The notes: a model not told the origin generated them from the sequence alone. DNA of 64,000 nt from Fusibacter paucivorans (GCF_018390735.1 NZ_JAHBCL010000026.1:1-64000); one strand, 5' to 3'. Positions 8,636-18,205 are shown, counted from the stretch's first letter. Numbers and translations: made by a program.

Positions 8636-9307
8636 CTATTGCCCAGTTATAGGCAATTCTGATTCACGCCCTTGCGTTTCATTCAGTATTTGTCTTAATG
8701 CCATTTTAAAATAATCAATGCTTTGAGCACCTGAGATCGCATATTGGCGGTCAATGACAAAATACGGCACACTCTGAATGCGTTGCTGATGGGCAATCGC
8801 CTGATCTGTAACGACTGCCTCTAAATAGCGTTTTTCATCAAGCGCCTCTTTTAACGCCTCTGGCGGAAGGTCAATTTGTTCTGCGATCTGCAAGAGCGAT
8901 ATCATCTCACCAATATCTACACCGTCTTCCAAATAAGCTTTGAAAAGCAGTTGAGCCGCTTCCATTCCTTTGCCGTTGGCTTCGGCAAACTTATGCATTT
9001 CATGAGCCATGCCGGTATGATTTGGTTTTATGTGATCAAAGTCGTAATGAAGTCCTACTTCGGCCGCCATTTTGATAATGTTGGCATTCGACGTTTTCGC
9101 CTGTTCATAGCTAATATTGTATTTCTCAGCAAGCATTTCGTTGAGATCTTTTCCGGGTACGCGCTTAGCATTCACATCCAGCTGAAAACTTTTAAATTCA
9201 ACCACTGTCGATTCCGCTAATCCCATTGCTTCAAGCGCTTTCATCATCGCCGTTTCACCAATATAACAAAACGGGCATGCAAAATCAGACCATATCTCTA
9301 TTTTCAT
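8636..9307 (-). CDS. DsbA-family oxidoreductase (FrnE-like)
   Basis: 223 aa thioredoxin-fold protein with CPFC near residue 11 (SDFACPFCYIGE) and a helical insertion, as in the cytoplasmic FrnE/2-hydroxychromene isomerase-like branch of DsbA proteins. There is no signal peptide, so it probably acts in the cytoplasm on thiols or disulfides. An upstream in-frame TTG exists at 9322, but the RBS GAGGAGG overlaps it and is well spaced from the ATG at 9307, which is taken as the start. Monocistronic. Confidence 0.85.
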   Translation of the reverse strand: MKIEIWSDFACPFCYIGETAMMKALEAMGLAESTVVEFKSFQLDVNAKRVPGKDLNEMLAEKYNISYEQAKTSNANIIKMAAEVGLHYDFDHIKPNHTGMAHEMHKFAEANGKGMEAAQLLFKAYLEDGVDIGEMISLLQIAEQIDLPPEALKEALDEKRYLEAVVTDQAIAHQQRIQSVPYFVIDRQYAISGAQSIDYFKMALRQILNETQGRESELPITGQ

Positions 9308-9625
9308 GTCAATCCTCCTCAATATTTCTTTGGCCTCATTTTGTCAAGAGGCCATTTTATTGCCTTCACTGTTCAAGTAATTGCATTGTCGCTTGTTTGC
9401 TATAAACGTATAATCAATTATAACAACGCCGCCTATAGACGTTATCCTTTTCTAATATCTTACCACAGACACTCAAAATAAGCATGTGCATAACATCGTT
9501 GCAGAGCCTGTGAAATCGCTTCAATAATCGATAACGTTTTTCAATTAACGTCGCTTGCCTGATTTCATCTTTAGGGTTTGGGTATTGATGAAACATAGGA
9601 GGGGGGAAGACAACGGAGGTAATTT

Positions 9626-10621
9626 ATGAACACATTCAGAGCACTCGAAGCATATGAAAACACAAATGGTCAATTTGAGCAGCGAATTATTCAGCGCGCT
9701 ATTGAAGATTTACCAGATGGCGAATTGCTCATCAAAGTCGCTTACTCATCTTTGAATTATAAAGACGCACTTTCTGCCAGTGGTAATCGCGGTGTCACAA
9801 AAAAGTTTCCGCATACCCCAGGCATTGATGCCGCAGGTACCATTGTCGTTTCACGCGTTGGCCGATTTAAAGTTGGGGATCCTGTCATCATAACCGGCTA
9901 TGACCTCGGCATGAATACCTTTGGCGGATTCAGCAATTACATTCGCGTCCCTGCGAACTGGGCTGTTGCACTTCCAGATGGCCTCACGCTGAAAGAAAGC
10001 ATGATTTACGGCACTGCCGGTTTTACCGCAGCACTCTCCATTGATAAACTGCTCCGGGGTGGCGTTCAGCCGGAAGACGGCGATATTTTAGTCACAGGTG
10101 CAACCGGCGGCGTCGGTTCAATGGCAGTCTCCATTCTCGCCAAATTGGGTTACCGCGTCATCGGTGCTACCGGTAAATCAGAGGCGCGTGAGATGCTGAT
10201 GTCACTGGGTGCTGCTGATATTATCAATCGCCGTGAAATGGATGACGACAGCGGTCGTGCCATGCTTCGAAGCCGCTGGGCAGGCGTTATTGATACTGTC
10301 GGCGGCAACACGCTTGCGACAGCGCTTAAAACAACACAATACGGTGGGTGTGTTACCTGCTGCGGCAATGTAGCCGCCGCAGATTTTACGACAACGGTTT
10401 ACCCATTTATTCTCAACGGTATCACACTTTTCGGCATCGATTCCGTCAATTGTCCTATGGCACATCGACTTGCTATCTGGGCACGCTTAGCGGATGCCTG
10501 GAAACCTGATACCTTACAGCATCAATACCAAACTATCACACTGGTTGCGTTGCCAAACGCCATTTCCCTTATGCTAAGCGGACAGCACAAAGGACGCACC
10601 ATTATTAAGCTTGACGATTAA
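9626..10621 (+). CDS. YhdH/AcuI-type quinone oxidoreductase (MDR superfamily)
   Basis: 331 aa NADPH-dependent reductase of the medium-chain dehydrogenase family. SSLNYKDALSASGNRGV (near residue 42) and HTPGIDAAGTIV are typical of YhdH/YhfP/AcuI proteins, and TGATGGVGSMAV (near residue 157) is the nucleotide-binding motif. Known members reduce acryloyl-CoA. RBS GGAGGT 6-7 bp before ATG. Single-gene unit ending before a strong hairpin terminator. Confidence 0.88.
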   Translation: MNTFRALEAYENTNGQFEQRIIQRAIEDLPDGELLIKVAYSSLNYKDALSASGNRGVTKKFPHTPGIDAAGTIVVSRVGRFKVGDPVIITGYDLGMNTFGGFSNYIRVPANWAVALPDGLTLKESMIYGTAGFTAALSIDKLLRGGVQPEDGDILVTGATGGVGSMAVSILAKLGYRVIGATGKSEAREMLMSLGAADIINRREMDDDSGRAMLRSRWAGVIDTVGGNTLATALKTTQYGGCVTCCGNVAAADFTTTVYPFILNGITLFGIDSVNCPMAHRLAIWARLADAWKPDTLQHQYQTITLVALPNAISLMLSGQHKGRTIIKLDD

Positions 10622-10737
10622 CCCTATCACTAATCATCGCTTAGGTTTCAGGGCTCAATCTTAATGATCCAGTCTTTTTAATCTTTAATCAAAAGAATGC
10701 CGCCTAAACGTTATTGGTGACAATTTCCTGATTTTAA

Positions 10738-10787
10738 TAAAAACGACTGTTGCTATTCAAGTGAGAATGGCTTCAGTCGTTTTTTAG
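10738..10787. terminator. bidirectional Rho-independent terminator
   Basis: ACGACTG/CAGTCGT stem with A-run on the left and TTTTTTA on the right. It separates the convergent reductase and M20 peptidase genes. Confidence 0.75.
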
Positions 10788-10881
10788 TTTATTGCACTTT
10801 AAATTTTTTTGATAAGCATTTTGAGTTCTTCTGCCGTACTCGCAACACTGTCCGCATTGCCGGCATATTGGTGATGCATCA

Positions 10882-12315
10882 TTAACATTGCCGCATGATC
10901 TTTGTAAAAAATTGTATTGCCATTTCATAATTTTCAATGCTGATTCGCTCATCGTAGCTGTGAATGCGACCGAGTTCAACATCATCCAATACCATAGGCG
11001 AAAATCTCAATATGTGGTCGGCAATTGCTGTATAATGTCTCGAATCGCTTGCGCCAAGCATTAAATAGGGTGCGACGACAATACCGGCATAGACATTTTC
11101 AATCGTCTCTGCGACTATTTGCCATTGTGCACTTTCAACATCAGTGTAAGGTGATGCCTCACGTGATTCGACGACGTTTATCTCGAAGTCACCGCCAATG
11201 ATCTGCTTAACACGATCAATTGCCTCTTTCGTTGAATCTCGTCTCAGAAGTCTCATATTGACACCCATGGCAGCCTCATCCGGCAATATGTTAAAAGCGT
11301 CACTGCCTTTTAGCTTCGTCACAGCAACTGTCGTTCGAATCAGCGCATTCATTTCACCGCCAGTTTTGGTAAATTGCCATTTCAATAAGGGTTCAAAGCA
11401 CCATAGATTGGCGAATATCATCCGGTACAGCCTTGTTGAATGCCTGCCCAAAGCATTAAAAAGTGCTCTTGACGGCGGAGAGAGCTCAGCGGGAAACGGT
11501 TTTTTCTCAAGTGCAGTAATCGCATGTGCAAGCTTTTGCGTCAGCGATTGAGGCGGCGGTGACGATGAGTGACCACCATGTCCTCTAAGCACTATTTCTA
11601 AATCAACATACCCCTTTTCGCCAATGCCTACAAAAGCGCACGGCTTATCAACACCGGGAAAGACATTTGAAACAATGGCGCCGCCCTCATCCAGTACGAG
11701 ATGCGGTTTAACACCGCGACTTTTAAGCAGCTCAACGATGGCGGGTGCCGATGGTCCGCTAATCTCCTCATCACCGCCAAATGCAAAGTATAAATCATTT
11801 GCCGGCATAAAACCGTCTGCTAGTAGATGTTCTGCGGATTCAAGAATACTGACAAGTGTTATCTTTGTATCCAATGTGCCGCGTCCCCAAATATACGTTT
11901 CGTCAATTTTACCTGAAAATGCCGGCACCGACCATGCTTTTTCATCGACGGGAACTACGTCGTAATGGCTCATCAGCACTGTGGGCGATTCGTGCGCATG
12001 CCCCAACCACTTGATTAATATCCCACGCGGTTCAACATAAGTTACTTCTAGCTTTTCATGAACAGCTGGATAAAAATCGCGCAATTTTTCTTTGAAAATC
12101 TTAAACTGTGTTTCATCAATTCGCGAAATATCTGTATAGGTAATGGTTTTGATTTTTAGCAATTCACTGAAATGGAACAGTGCCTTATCGAAGTCAACGG
12201 CTTCTTTTCTGAAATTTGTCGCCATTTTTGACTTCGGTACAAATGATACCGTGCGTATTATGATCACGCCCATAAAAGCGATCAAGCAAAATAAAATACC
12301 CAGAGCCCAATACAT
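10882..12315 (-). CDS. membrane-anchored M20 family metallopeptidase (carboxypeptidase S-like)
   Basis: 477 aa. An N-terminal membrane segment (WALGILFCLIAFMGVII) is followed by the M20 catalytic domain: SHYDVVPVDE (metal His/Asp, near residue 116), WGRGTLDTK and GGDEEISG (catalytic and metal glutamates). The family cleaves peptides or N-acyl amino acids. RBS AAGGAGG. It is followed on the same strand by no gene, and the YfcC carrier lies 31 bp upstream, suggesting one operon. The C-terminus may be affected by a one-base loss in the T6 run near 10916; adding one T would read through to 10799 with a protein-like tail. Confidence 0.85.
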   Translation of the reverse strand: MYWALGILFCLIAFMGVIIIRTVSFVPKSKMATNFRKEAVDFDKALFHFSELLKIKTITYTDISRIDETQFKIFKEKLRDFYPAVHEKLEVTYVEPRGILIKWLGHAHESPTVLMSHYDVVPVDEKAWSVPAFSGKIDETYIWGRGTLDTKITLVSILESAEHLLADGFMPANDLYFAFGGDEEISGPSAPAIVELLKSRGVKPHLVLDEGGAIVSNVFPGVDKPCAFVGIGEKGYVDLEIVLRGHGGHSSSPPPQSLTQKLAHAITALEKKPFPAELSPPSRALFNALGRHSTRLYRMIFANLWCFEPLLKWQFTKTGGEMNALIRTTVAVTKLKGSDAFNILPDEAAMGVNMRLLRRDSTKEAIDRVKQIIGGDFEINVVESREASPYTDVESAQWQIVAETIENVYAGIVVAPYLMLGASDSRHYTAIADHILRFSPMVLDDVELGRIHSYDERISIENYEMAIQFFTKIMRQC

Positions 12316-12346
12316 AGGCCAACCTCCTTTTATTCCTTAAAAATCG

Positions 12347-13753
12347 CTAAGTCAAGCCGTAGCCGATGACATAACCTGCGGCGAGCCAAGCAATCGAAAG
12401 TATAAGCAGCATCACTTGCAACGGTAAAATAAATTTTAGCCACCTACCATAGGAAATCTGCGTTAGTCCCAGCGAAATGAGCAAAACGGCATTGGTTGGA
12501 TAAAGAATATTTGAGAAACCGTCTCCAAACTGAAATGCCAAAATACCAAGTTGACGTCCCATTCCCAACATATCCATCATCGGCATAAGAATCGGCATGA
12601 GAATAAAGGCCTTTGCGCTGCCCGACCCAATAAAAAAATTCAGCAGCATCACCAGAAAAAACGCGCCGACAATTGCTGTAATTGGATGAAGCCCCATCAT
12701 TGCGGTTGAAACGTAATAAAGAATCGAATCGAGAATCTGGCCTTCCATCATAACATATTTAATGCTCGTTGCCAGCAATATTAGAATAATCGCCGGCGAC
12801 ATGTCGACAGCTCCCTTTAAAAAGCGCTTAATCACGCCGCCTTTCGCACCATATGTCATCATACCGACACCTAGCGCTGCAATGAGAAATGACAATGCAA
12901 TAACAATAAGACTCAAATCGCGCATCCACGCCACAAATGGCGAGATCAATACATAAACGAGCATAACTGACATCACGAGAACAAAAAAAGTGTAAGCGCG
13001 TTTTGGCGGTGTTGTTGGGGATGCCGAAACGACCTCGCTATCGACTTTATCAAACAGATCTTCCGTTTCGGTCATTTTCGCTTTAAGACCGGTAACAGTA
13101 CTGTGCTTTTGTGCGTGTCGATACAAGTAAGCAAATAATACAATGTAGACGGTTATAAATACAAGCGCTCTCAACGGTGCACCTGAAAATACCGGCAAGT
13201 CAGCCAATTGTTGTGCAACGCCAATTGTAAAGGGGTTCGTCACTGCTGCAGCAAAACCCACACCGCAAGCTAATACCGTAATACCCATTCCCGTCAGATC
13301 GTCCCATCCCATTTTTCTGCTGAGGATCAGTACAAGCGGTGCCAACGGTACAACTTCCTCAAAAACACCCACAAAAGCCCCCAGAGCCATAAAAAATAAA
13401 ATGAGAATGCCCATTAACTGAAAAGCATTGTTTTCGAATCGCTTGGCAATTTTTAAAATCACGCCTTCCACCAGTCCTGTCTCCTGCAAGAGATAAATTG
13501 AGCCACCGATTATTAATAAGAATAGAATAATGGCTATGACCAAGGCGCCGGAATCACTGAATAAAACTAAAATTGGCGCACCAAGCCACTTCAAAAATGA
13601 AATGCCCGCCTGATCTGATGGTACCCATGTACCGTCAAAGGTGCCGCTTGGAATGATATACGTCAATACGCCCGTTGCCATCCACATGACCACGAGCATG
13701 ACAATAGCACTTATAAATACTTTAATTTGTGAACTGCCTTGATGATCTGACAA
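12347..13753 (-). CDS. YfcC-family (DcuC/AbgT-like) membrane carrier
   Basis: 468 aa with 11-12 hydrophobic segments, starting with a short cytoplasmic tail and VFISAIVMLVVMWMATGVLTY. GVFEEVVPLAPLVLILSRKMG and GFAAAVTNPFTIGVAQ are typical of YfcC proteins, which are assigned to amino acid, dipeptide or C4-dicarboxylate uptake. Start is TTG at 13753 with RBS GGGGGG-type 6 bp upstream. Two M20 hydrolases flank it, so a short-peptide or N-acyl amino acid substrate is likely but unproven. Confidence 0.85.
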   Translation of the reverse strand: MSDHQGSSQIKVFISAIVMLVVMWMATGVLTYIIPSGTFDGTWVPSDQAGISFLKWLGAPILVLFSDSGALVIAIILFLLIIGGSIYLLQETGLVEGVILKIAKRFENNAFQLMGILILFFMALGAFVGVFEEVVPLAPLVLILSRKMGWDDLTGMGITVLACGVGFAAAVTNPFTIGVAQQLADLPVFSGAPLRALVFITVYIVLFAYLYRHAQKHSTVTGLKAKMTETEDLFDKVDSEVVSASPTTPPKRAYTFFVLVMSVMLVYVLISPFVAWMRDLSLIVIALSFLIAALGVGMMTYGAKGGVIKRFLKGAVDMSPAIILILLATSIKYVMMEGQILDSILYYVSTAMMGLHPITAIVGAFFLVMLLNFFIGSGSAKAFILMPILMPMMDMLGMGRQLGILAFQFGDGFSNILYPTNAVLLISLGLTQISYGRWLKFILPLQVMLLILSIAWLAAGYVIGYGLT

Positions 13754-13980
13754 ATAGATCCCCCCTTCATTTTTGTGGTATTACCAGTATGTAGTCATTA
13801 TAGTTTTTTATATCCTTAAACACAAGGTGTTTTTTGAATTATCTGACTTTTAAAACGAGTGCTTTCTGCTCCTCACGCTTACACCGCACTTCAGCAATTA
13901 AAAAGAAAAAAGAACCTAGAATCGCAATCTGTCGTTCTTACAAAATGCGTTCCTAAGCTCTCCGGACTTTAATCTAATTT

Positions 13981-15072
13981 TTAGCCTAACCGCCTCTGTA
14001 TAAAAGCGACGACAATATCTCGACCAATTTCAAGTGCCTTTAAATCAAAGGTCATCTCAGGATGATGCAGCCCCGGCTTTAAATCAGCTCCGAGACCAAT
14101 AAACGTATTTTGAATATCCAAATGACGTTTAAAGAAATGAAAATCATCACTGCCGGGGGTTACCGCAGGCGGCTGGCATACACCCAGTACAGATTCAATT
14201 GCCGCAGCAGCCTCTTCTACCATCGGCTGATCCAAGTTCGCCGCGTAAATATGACCAAGAATATCGATCTCTGCCGTTGCACCAATTGAACCGACCGCCC
14301 CTTCGATTGCTGTTTTAACGCGTTCAATCAATGTATCCAGCACTTCATTGGTTTGCCCCCTAAGGTCAATATTCATATCAACCGTATCGGGAATGATATT
14401 AAAAGCCGTGCCGTGTGAACGAATCCCCGTAACTTTTGCTGAATGTGCAACAGTTGGATCGACCCGTACGGCGTTGACGGCCATTCCTGCAAGCATTGCC
14501 GCATCAACAGCGCTAACGCCCAGATGAGGCCGTGCACCATGAGATGAGACGCCGTGAATGACAACGCGCATCATGCACGCACCGCTGTGATTGAGTCCCG
14601 GCAGCGCTTCCCCCAATGACAGTTCGGTATAGTCTCTTAAGTGCATGCCAAAGAGCTCTGTCATTGCCGGAAGTCGACCGCTCTGAATCATTGCCATTGC
14701 ACCCGTCCCCTTTTCCTCGGCCGGTTGAAAGATAAACATCATTTTCCCTTTTGAAATGCCTCTTTCCTTAATAATGCAGGCTGCACCCAATGCGATCGCG
14801 CAGTTGGCATCGTGACCGCACGTATGACGGTTTACAGTTTTACCGTCTATTTCATACGCAAGCGCATCCATATCGGCACGAAACCCCAATACAGGGCCGG
14901 GCACACCGGAATCCAAAATACCAACTAAACCGCATTGTCCTACATTATCAATCACTTCATAACCCAACTCAGTGAGTGTATCCGAAATAAAGCGACTTGT
15001 CTTCGAGAGTTCAAAGCCCGTTTCAGGCATTTTATGCAATTGATTATAGATTTCTACTACGCTAAACGACAT
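13981..15072 (-). CDS. M20D amidohydrolase (N-acyl-L-amino acid hydrolase/HipO-like)
   Basis: 363 aa. The metal site cysteine motif HTCGHDA (near residue 82), FQPAEEKGTGA (catalytic Glu) and HPEMTFD near the C-terminus define the M20D branch (hippurate hydrolase, aminobenzoyl-glutamate hydrolase subunits, IAA-amino acid hydrolases). It should cleave an amide bond of an N-acyl amino acid. RBS GGAGGA. It lies upstream of the YfcC gene in the same direction with a 227-bp gap, so shared function is likely while shared transcription is uncertain. Confidence 0.87.
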   Translation of the reverse strand: MSFSVVEIYNQLHKMPETGFELSKTSRFISDTLTELGYEVIDNVGQCGLVGILDSGVPGPVLGFRADMDALAYEIDGKTVNRHTCGHDANCAIALGAACIIKERGISKGKMMFIFQPAEEKGTGAMAMIQSGRLPAMTELFGMHLRDYTELSLGEALPGLNHSGACMMRVVIHGVSSHGARPHLGVSAVDAAMLAGMAVNAVRVDPTVAHSAKVTGIRSHGTAFNIIPDTVDMNIDLRGQTNEVLDTLIERVKTAIEGAVGSIGATAEIDILGHIYAANLDQPMVEEAAAAIESVLGVCQPPAVTPGSDDFHFFKRHLDIQNTFIGLGADLKPGLHHPEMTFDLKALEIGRDIVVAFIQRRLG

Positions 15073-15138
15073 TGCTGCAATTCCTCCTCGTCTGTCTTTA
15101 CTAAAGTGAACATTATTATTGTTGTTCCTCCCGCATTG

Positions 15139-15948
15139 CTAATCCCACTGCATTGTTAAACCAACGCCAACTTCATGTATTGGATGGCGCTCATGTATTT
15201 TAGCCTTTGCTTTAAACGAAACGCAGTGACTAGGGTAGAGTTGCGCCACTTTGTTTGCCTCAAAGTAATCAATGGTTTTTATAACTTGCTCATTCACTTC
15301 AAATAAATGAAAACCGCCAATGATCCCTGCAATCCGCTCTGTCTTAAAAATTTGTTTCGCATATTCCGTAATATTGCAGATCCCGCTGTGTGAACAACCC
15401 GTGATAATCCATAACCCGTCAGCCGAATCATAGACAAGAGCTGTATCGTCAATAAGGGCATCATCTTCCCAATTGCCGTCAATATTAATTTGACTTTTAA
15501 GTTTCGGCTTTTCAAAATCGTTAAGCCTTGGAATTTCACCTAAAAAAGTAATGTGATCACTTAGTTTCATAGGTTCTTTCGTCAGTGATAATTCACACAT
15601 TTTAGCCATTTCAGCTGTATTATAGGGCGCACCAACATCATTCCCCTCAGCTTGTTTAGGCTGAAAACACAGCGGGTGTGCAACAACCTTTACTGATTGC
15701 AGATCTATTTTGTCTTTCAGATATTGAAGGCCGCGTGTATGATCATCGTGACCATGTGAAAACGCAATGGTGTCAACTGTTCCCAAATCAATGCCCATCT
15801 TTGCGGCATTTTGCAAAAAGGCATCTGAATAACCAACATCAAATAAAATGCGACGATCACCATCTTCAAGATAGTAGCAGGCAGCCGGTTCACCTAAATA
15901 ATATTCATTAATGTGTGTATGGTTGTCCATTAATACCGTAAGTTTCAT
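15139..15948 (-). CDS. metallo-beta-lactamase fold hydrolase
   Basis: 269 aa. The metal motif SHGHDDHTRGL (near residue 64) and a later GCSHSGICN (near residue 178) and GGFHLF (near residue 209) place it with MBL proteins annotated as 7,8-dihydropterin-6-methyl-4-(beta-ribofuranosyl)aminobenzene-phosphate synthase-like. True substrate unknown. RBS GAGAGGTGA. Ends 66 bp before the M20D gene. Confidence 0.82.
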   Translation of the reverse strand: MKLTVLMDNHTHINEYYLGEPAACYYLEDGDRRILFDVGYSDAFLQNAAKMGIDLGTVDTIAFSHGHDDHTRGLQYLKDKIDLQSVKVVAHPLCFQPKQAEGNDVGAPYNTAEMAKMCELSLTKEPMKLSDHITFLGEIPRLNDFEKPKLKSQINIDGNWEDDALIDDTALVYDSADGLWIITGCSHSGICNITEYAKQIFKTERIAGIIGGFHLFEVNEQVIKTIDYFEANKVAQLYPSHCVSFKAKAKIHERHPIHEVGVGLTMQWD

Positions 15949-16312
15949 TTTTTCACCTCTCTGATTATCTGAATTTCTACTGCCGGCCTTCCTTCGTCAT
16001 ACTGATTGGTAACCTTGGAACAGCCTCTCTTCACTTTAACATATTTTTACCCCTTACACAGCCTTCCAAATGAATTTATGCCCAAAACTTTGCCGACCTT
16101 CACGCTTTTGCCACTCATTGCCATCGTTCATTGGTGTCATTCACTGGCGTCGCTATTTGGCAACTGTATCTTTTAGCCAGTTGCCTCAAACAGCATTTTC
16201 AACCGTTTTACATTATGCTATGATGTAGAAAAGCGATCCCATTTCGACGCTTATACCGCCTTAACGGTTTGACTTGGCGGCTAATGGACTCTTGGAAAAT
16301 AAAGGAGATATG
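15949..16312. other. intergenic region upstream of the RNase H gene
   Basis: 364 bp with no convincing gene. A TATGAT-like -10 near 16220 on the plus strand may serve the RNase H gene; the -35 is weak. Nothing else recognised. Confidence 0.4.
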
Positions 16313-17076
16313 ATGCTGCATCATTTACACATGCGCATCACTCAAAAGTGCGCATCAGGGTATTTATTGGAGATTAATAATCGGCTGTCAGATCAAACAG
16401 CCTCGCTGATGTTTGACCCTCATGAAAAACACATTATTTGGGGAGAACATACCGAACTTGCCGTTTTCCTAATGGCAAATGAAGATCAATTCAGGCGTTT
16501 GCTTCACAATAAAAAAGCCGATTCTTTTTTTATCGATTTTGAACTCGATTTCAGTCTATTGGACGGTAAGGATATTCGCGCCTTCAATGATAAACGCAAT
16601 ATCGTCGTTTCAGACCACGGCGATCTTTATGTCATTCAAGAATCACAAAACGTACAATCACTGAAATCTATACGGATGGCAGTTATAATGAATCTCTGGA
16701 AACCGGGGGCGGTTGTTTTCTGATCAAGGCAACTGACGGCGCTTATCAGGCAAATCATTTTCCGATATCGGGCAAAGGGTCATCGCGCATTGAACTCGAA
16801 ACAGTTATTGCGGCACTTTCAGCCTACTCGGATGATGTGCGCATCGTCACCGATTCACAGTATGTGCGCAAGGGCATCACGGAGTGGATACAGCACTGGC
16901 AGCATAACCATTGGATGACAGCCAATGGTACAAAGGCAAAAAATATTGGATTATGGCAGCAGCTCCATGAACTCTGCGCTCTACGGTATATCGAATTTCA
17001 ATGGGTTAAAGCACATCGGCAGCAATTCGAAAACACTTATTGCGACCTTCTGGCCAAAGAAGCTGCAAAACGTTAA
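16313..17076 (+). CDS. RNase H family protein split by a -1 frameshift
   Basis: The first frame encodes about 113 residues of N-terminal domain (start ATG 16313, GGAG 5 bp upstream). The RNase H domain follows in the -1 frame and is open from 16594, but it has no start codon of its own. The domain keeps all four acidic catalytic positions: YTDGSY, RIELE, VTDSQY and the final NTYCDLLAKEA, with WVKAH before it. Adding one A to the A4 run at 16647-16650 joins the frames into a natural reading (SQKRTITEIYTDGSY). No canonical slippery heptamer is present. Sequence error, recent mutation or true frameshifting are all possible; intact active site argues against old decay. Confidence 0.7.
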
Positions 17077-17120
17077 AAAGTCACCCCCCACTACCTATAT
17101 GGGCGATGACTTTTTATATT
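17073..17120. terminator. terminator after the RNase H gene
   Basis: AAAAAGTCA/TGACTTTTT stem with extra CCC/GGG pairing; it starts at the stop codon and can act in both directions. Confidence 0.65.
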
Positions 17121-17220
17121 ATTATACACAGATTTGGAGGGGCACTCGCAAAATCTAGTGTGATAATCCACTGATGTATCCTCTTGATCGAAACTTAACC
17201 GATCAATCTACTTTTAATAT

Positions 17221-17256
17221 CAACATGACTCTCGATGTCAACATGGCTCTCGACAA
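17221..17256. repeat. 18-bp tandem duplication
   Basis: CAACATGACTCTCGATGT is followed directly by CAACATGGCTCTCGACAA, with three differences. Noncoding. Confidence 0.6.
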
Positions 17257-17331
17257 AATACCCCATTATATCACCATTGCCATTTACTGTATGACTCAAT
17301 CATGTAACCATTCAGATTTGACCCATTCATG

Positions 17332-17721
17332 TCAATGATGAAATTTAATTGCGTCTAAAACGGGAATATACGGTTTAATATCCAACACGGGACATTGGTC
17401 CATTTTCTCCGGGCAAGTAACGGTTAACGTATTTTCAGCAATATCGACAATTTCAGCAATCGCCTGTAATATCGGGTTAGGGCGATTTTGAGATCTCGAT
17501 GCAAAAACGCCCAAATCTACAACTGAACCCGGCGGTTTAAGCATCAGTACATCGCGTTTTGAAGTCATATCCCAATACGTAATCATCACGCTGAGTTTTG
17601 GCGTCAGTCCCACGATAGCCGGCATAAAGGCAGCATCCAAAACAATGTCAAATGTATGACATGAATCTGACGCTTTTAAACACATTACAGGGTGAATAAT
17701 CCCAATGGTTTTTAGTTGCAT
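17332..17721 (-). CDS. TrmO/TsaA-like (UPF0066) methyltransferase domain protein
   Basis: About 129 aa, the short form of the family; E. coli TrmO, which methylates tRNA t6A37 using SAM, is about 235 aa. The hallmark GVFASRSQNRPNPI (near residue 74) and the closing DIKPYIPVLD are present. Only the SAM-binding N-terminal half is encoded, so the substrate may not be tRNA. ATG at 17721 has GGAGG 8 bp upstream; ATG at 17727 is possible but too close. It stands alone behind a cobalamin riboswitch and two hairpins with T-runs, a strong hint at a role linked to B12 or cobalt. Confidence 0.8.
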   Translation of the reverse strand: MQLKTIGIIHPVMCLKASDSCHTFDIVLDAAFMPAIVGLTPKLSVMITYWDMTSKRDVLMLKPPGSVVDLGVFASRSQNRPNPILQAIAEIVDIAENTLTVTCPEKMDQCPVLDIKPYIPVLDAIKFHH

Positions 17722-17771
17722 ATCCATCGCCTCCGCATTCTAAAAAAGGTGTATGGCGATAAGAGTATCAT

Positions 17772-17802
17772 AAAAATGCCACCTATCAGTTGATAGATGG
17801 CA
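17772..17802 (-). terminator. Rho-independent terminator in the leader of the TrmO-like gene
   Basis: 11-bp stem (TGCCATCTATC/GATAGGTGGCA on the minus strand) with TTTTT after it, between the riboswitch and the gene. Fits an attenuation platform. Confidence 0.75.
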
Positions 17803-17813
17803 ATACACGGCAT

Positions 17814-17836
17814 AAAAAGGCTCTATCTTAATAGCC
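17814..17836 (-). terminator. second hairpin with T-run behind the riboswitch
   Basis: Minus-strand GGCTATTAAGATAGAGCC with TTTTTA directly after. It directly follows the riboswitch aptamer and could be the switchable terminator, making two stops in a row. Confidence 0.5.
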
Positions 17837-17865
17837 TTGCACTCCATCGTCCGTAGAGTTCTTGC

Positions 17866-18030
17866 AAACGGCATTGGCAGGTCTTCTGACTTATGGCTCT
17901 TCACCTGTTACGCCTTCCCACCTTACGGCAGTGGCATCTGTAATAGGCTCCTCAAATACAGCAGCGGGACTGTGCAGGAATCACACCTGTTTCCCTTTTA
18001 ACGGCACATTGTGCAGACCAATGCTTACTA
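17866..18030 (-). ncRNA. cobalamin riboswitch (AdoCbl class) upstream of the TrmO-like gene
   Basis: Minus strand shows the conserved core in order: AAAGGGAAaCaGGTG, GATTCCTGCACAGTCCCGC, GCCACTG, GGGAAGGCG and the B12 box AAGTCAGAAGACCTGCC. Cobalamin binding to this RNA normally lowers expression of the downstream gene. Confidence 0.93.
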
Positions 18031-18044
18031 TTTTATTGTTACTT

Positions 18045-18073
18045 ATTTTATCGTTTCTCAACATTTTTGTCTA
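18045..18073 (-). promoter_or_regulatory. sigma-A promoter of the riboswitch transcript
   Basis: Minus-strand TAGACA, 17-bp spacer, TAAAAT, placed just before the riboswitch 5' end. Confidence 0.6.
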
Positions 18074-18205
18074 GATAGATTTTTACGCAATTTTATATTA
18101 TTTCGGTTAAAATAGTTGCATGTTGTAAACCATCAACGACTCTTTGGTCATTTAAAATACCATTCTTCCTTTAAGCACGGGGTAGGCATTTTACTCATCC
18201 TTTGC

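Noticed and set aside
9319-9347. TTGACA-N17-TATTGA on the minus strand as promoter of the FrnE-like gene
   Set aside because: Its start point would fall at or after the ribosome binding site, leaving no leader; the real promoter is likely farther upstream.
9414-9596. 60-aa minus-strand open frame upstream of the YhdH-like gene
   Set aside because: No RBS, no protein-like pattern, lies in a region between divergent genes.
16640-16661. Programmed frameshift in the RNase H gene as first choice
   Set aside because: CAAAAC lacks the X XXY YYZ heptamer form and no stem-loop was evident; a missing base is simpler. Kept only as an alternative.
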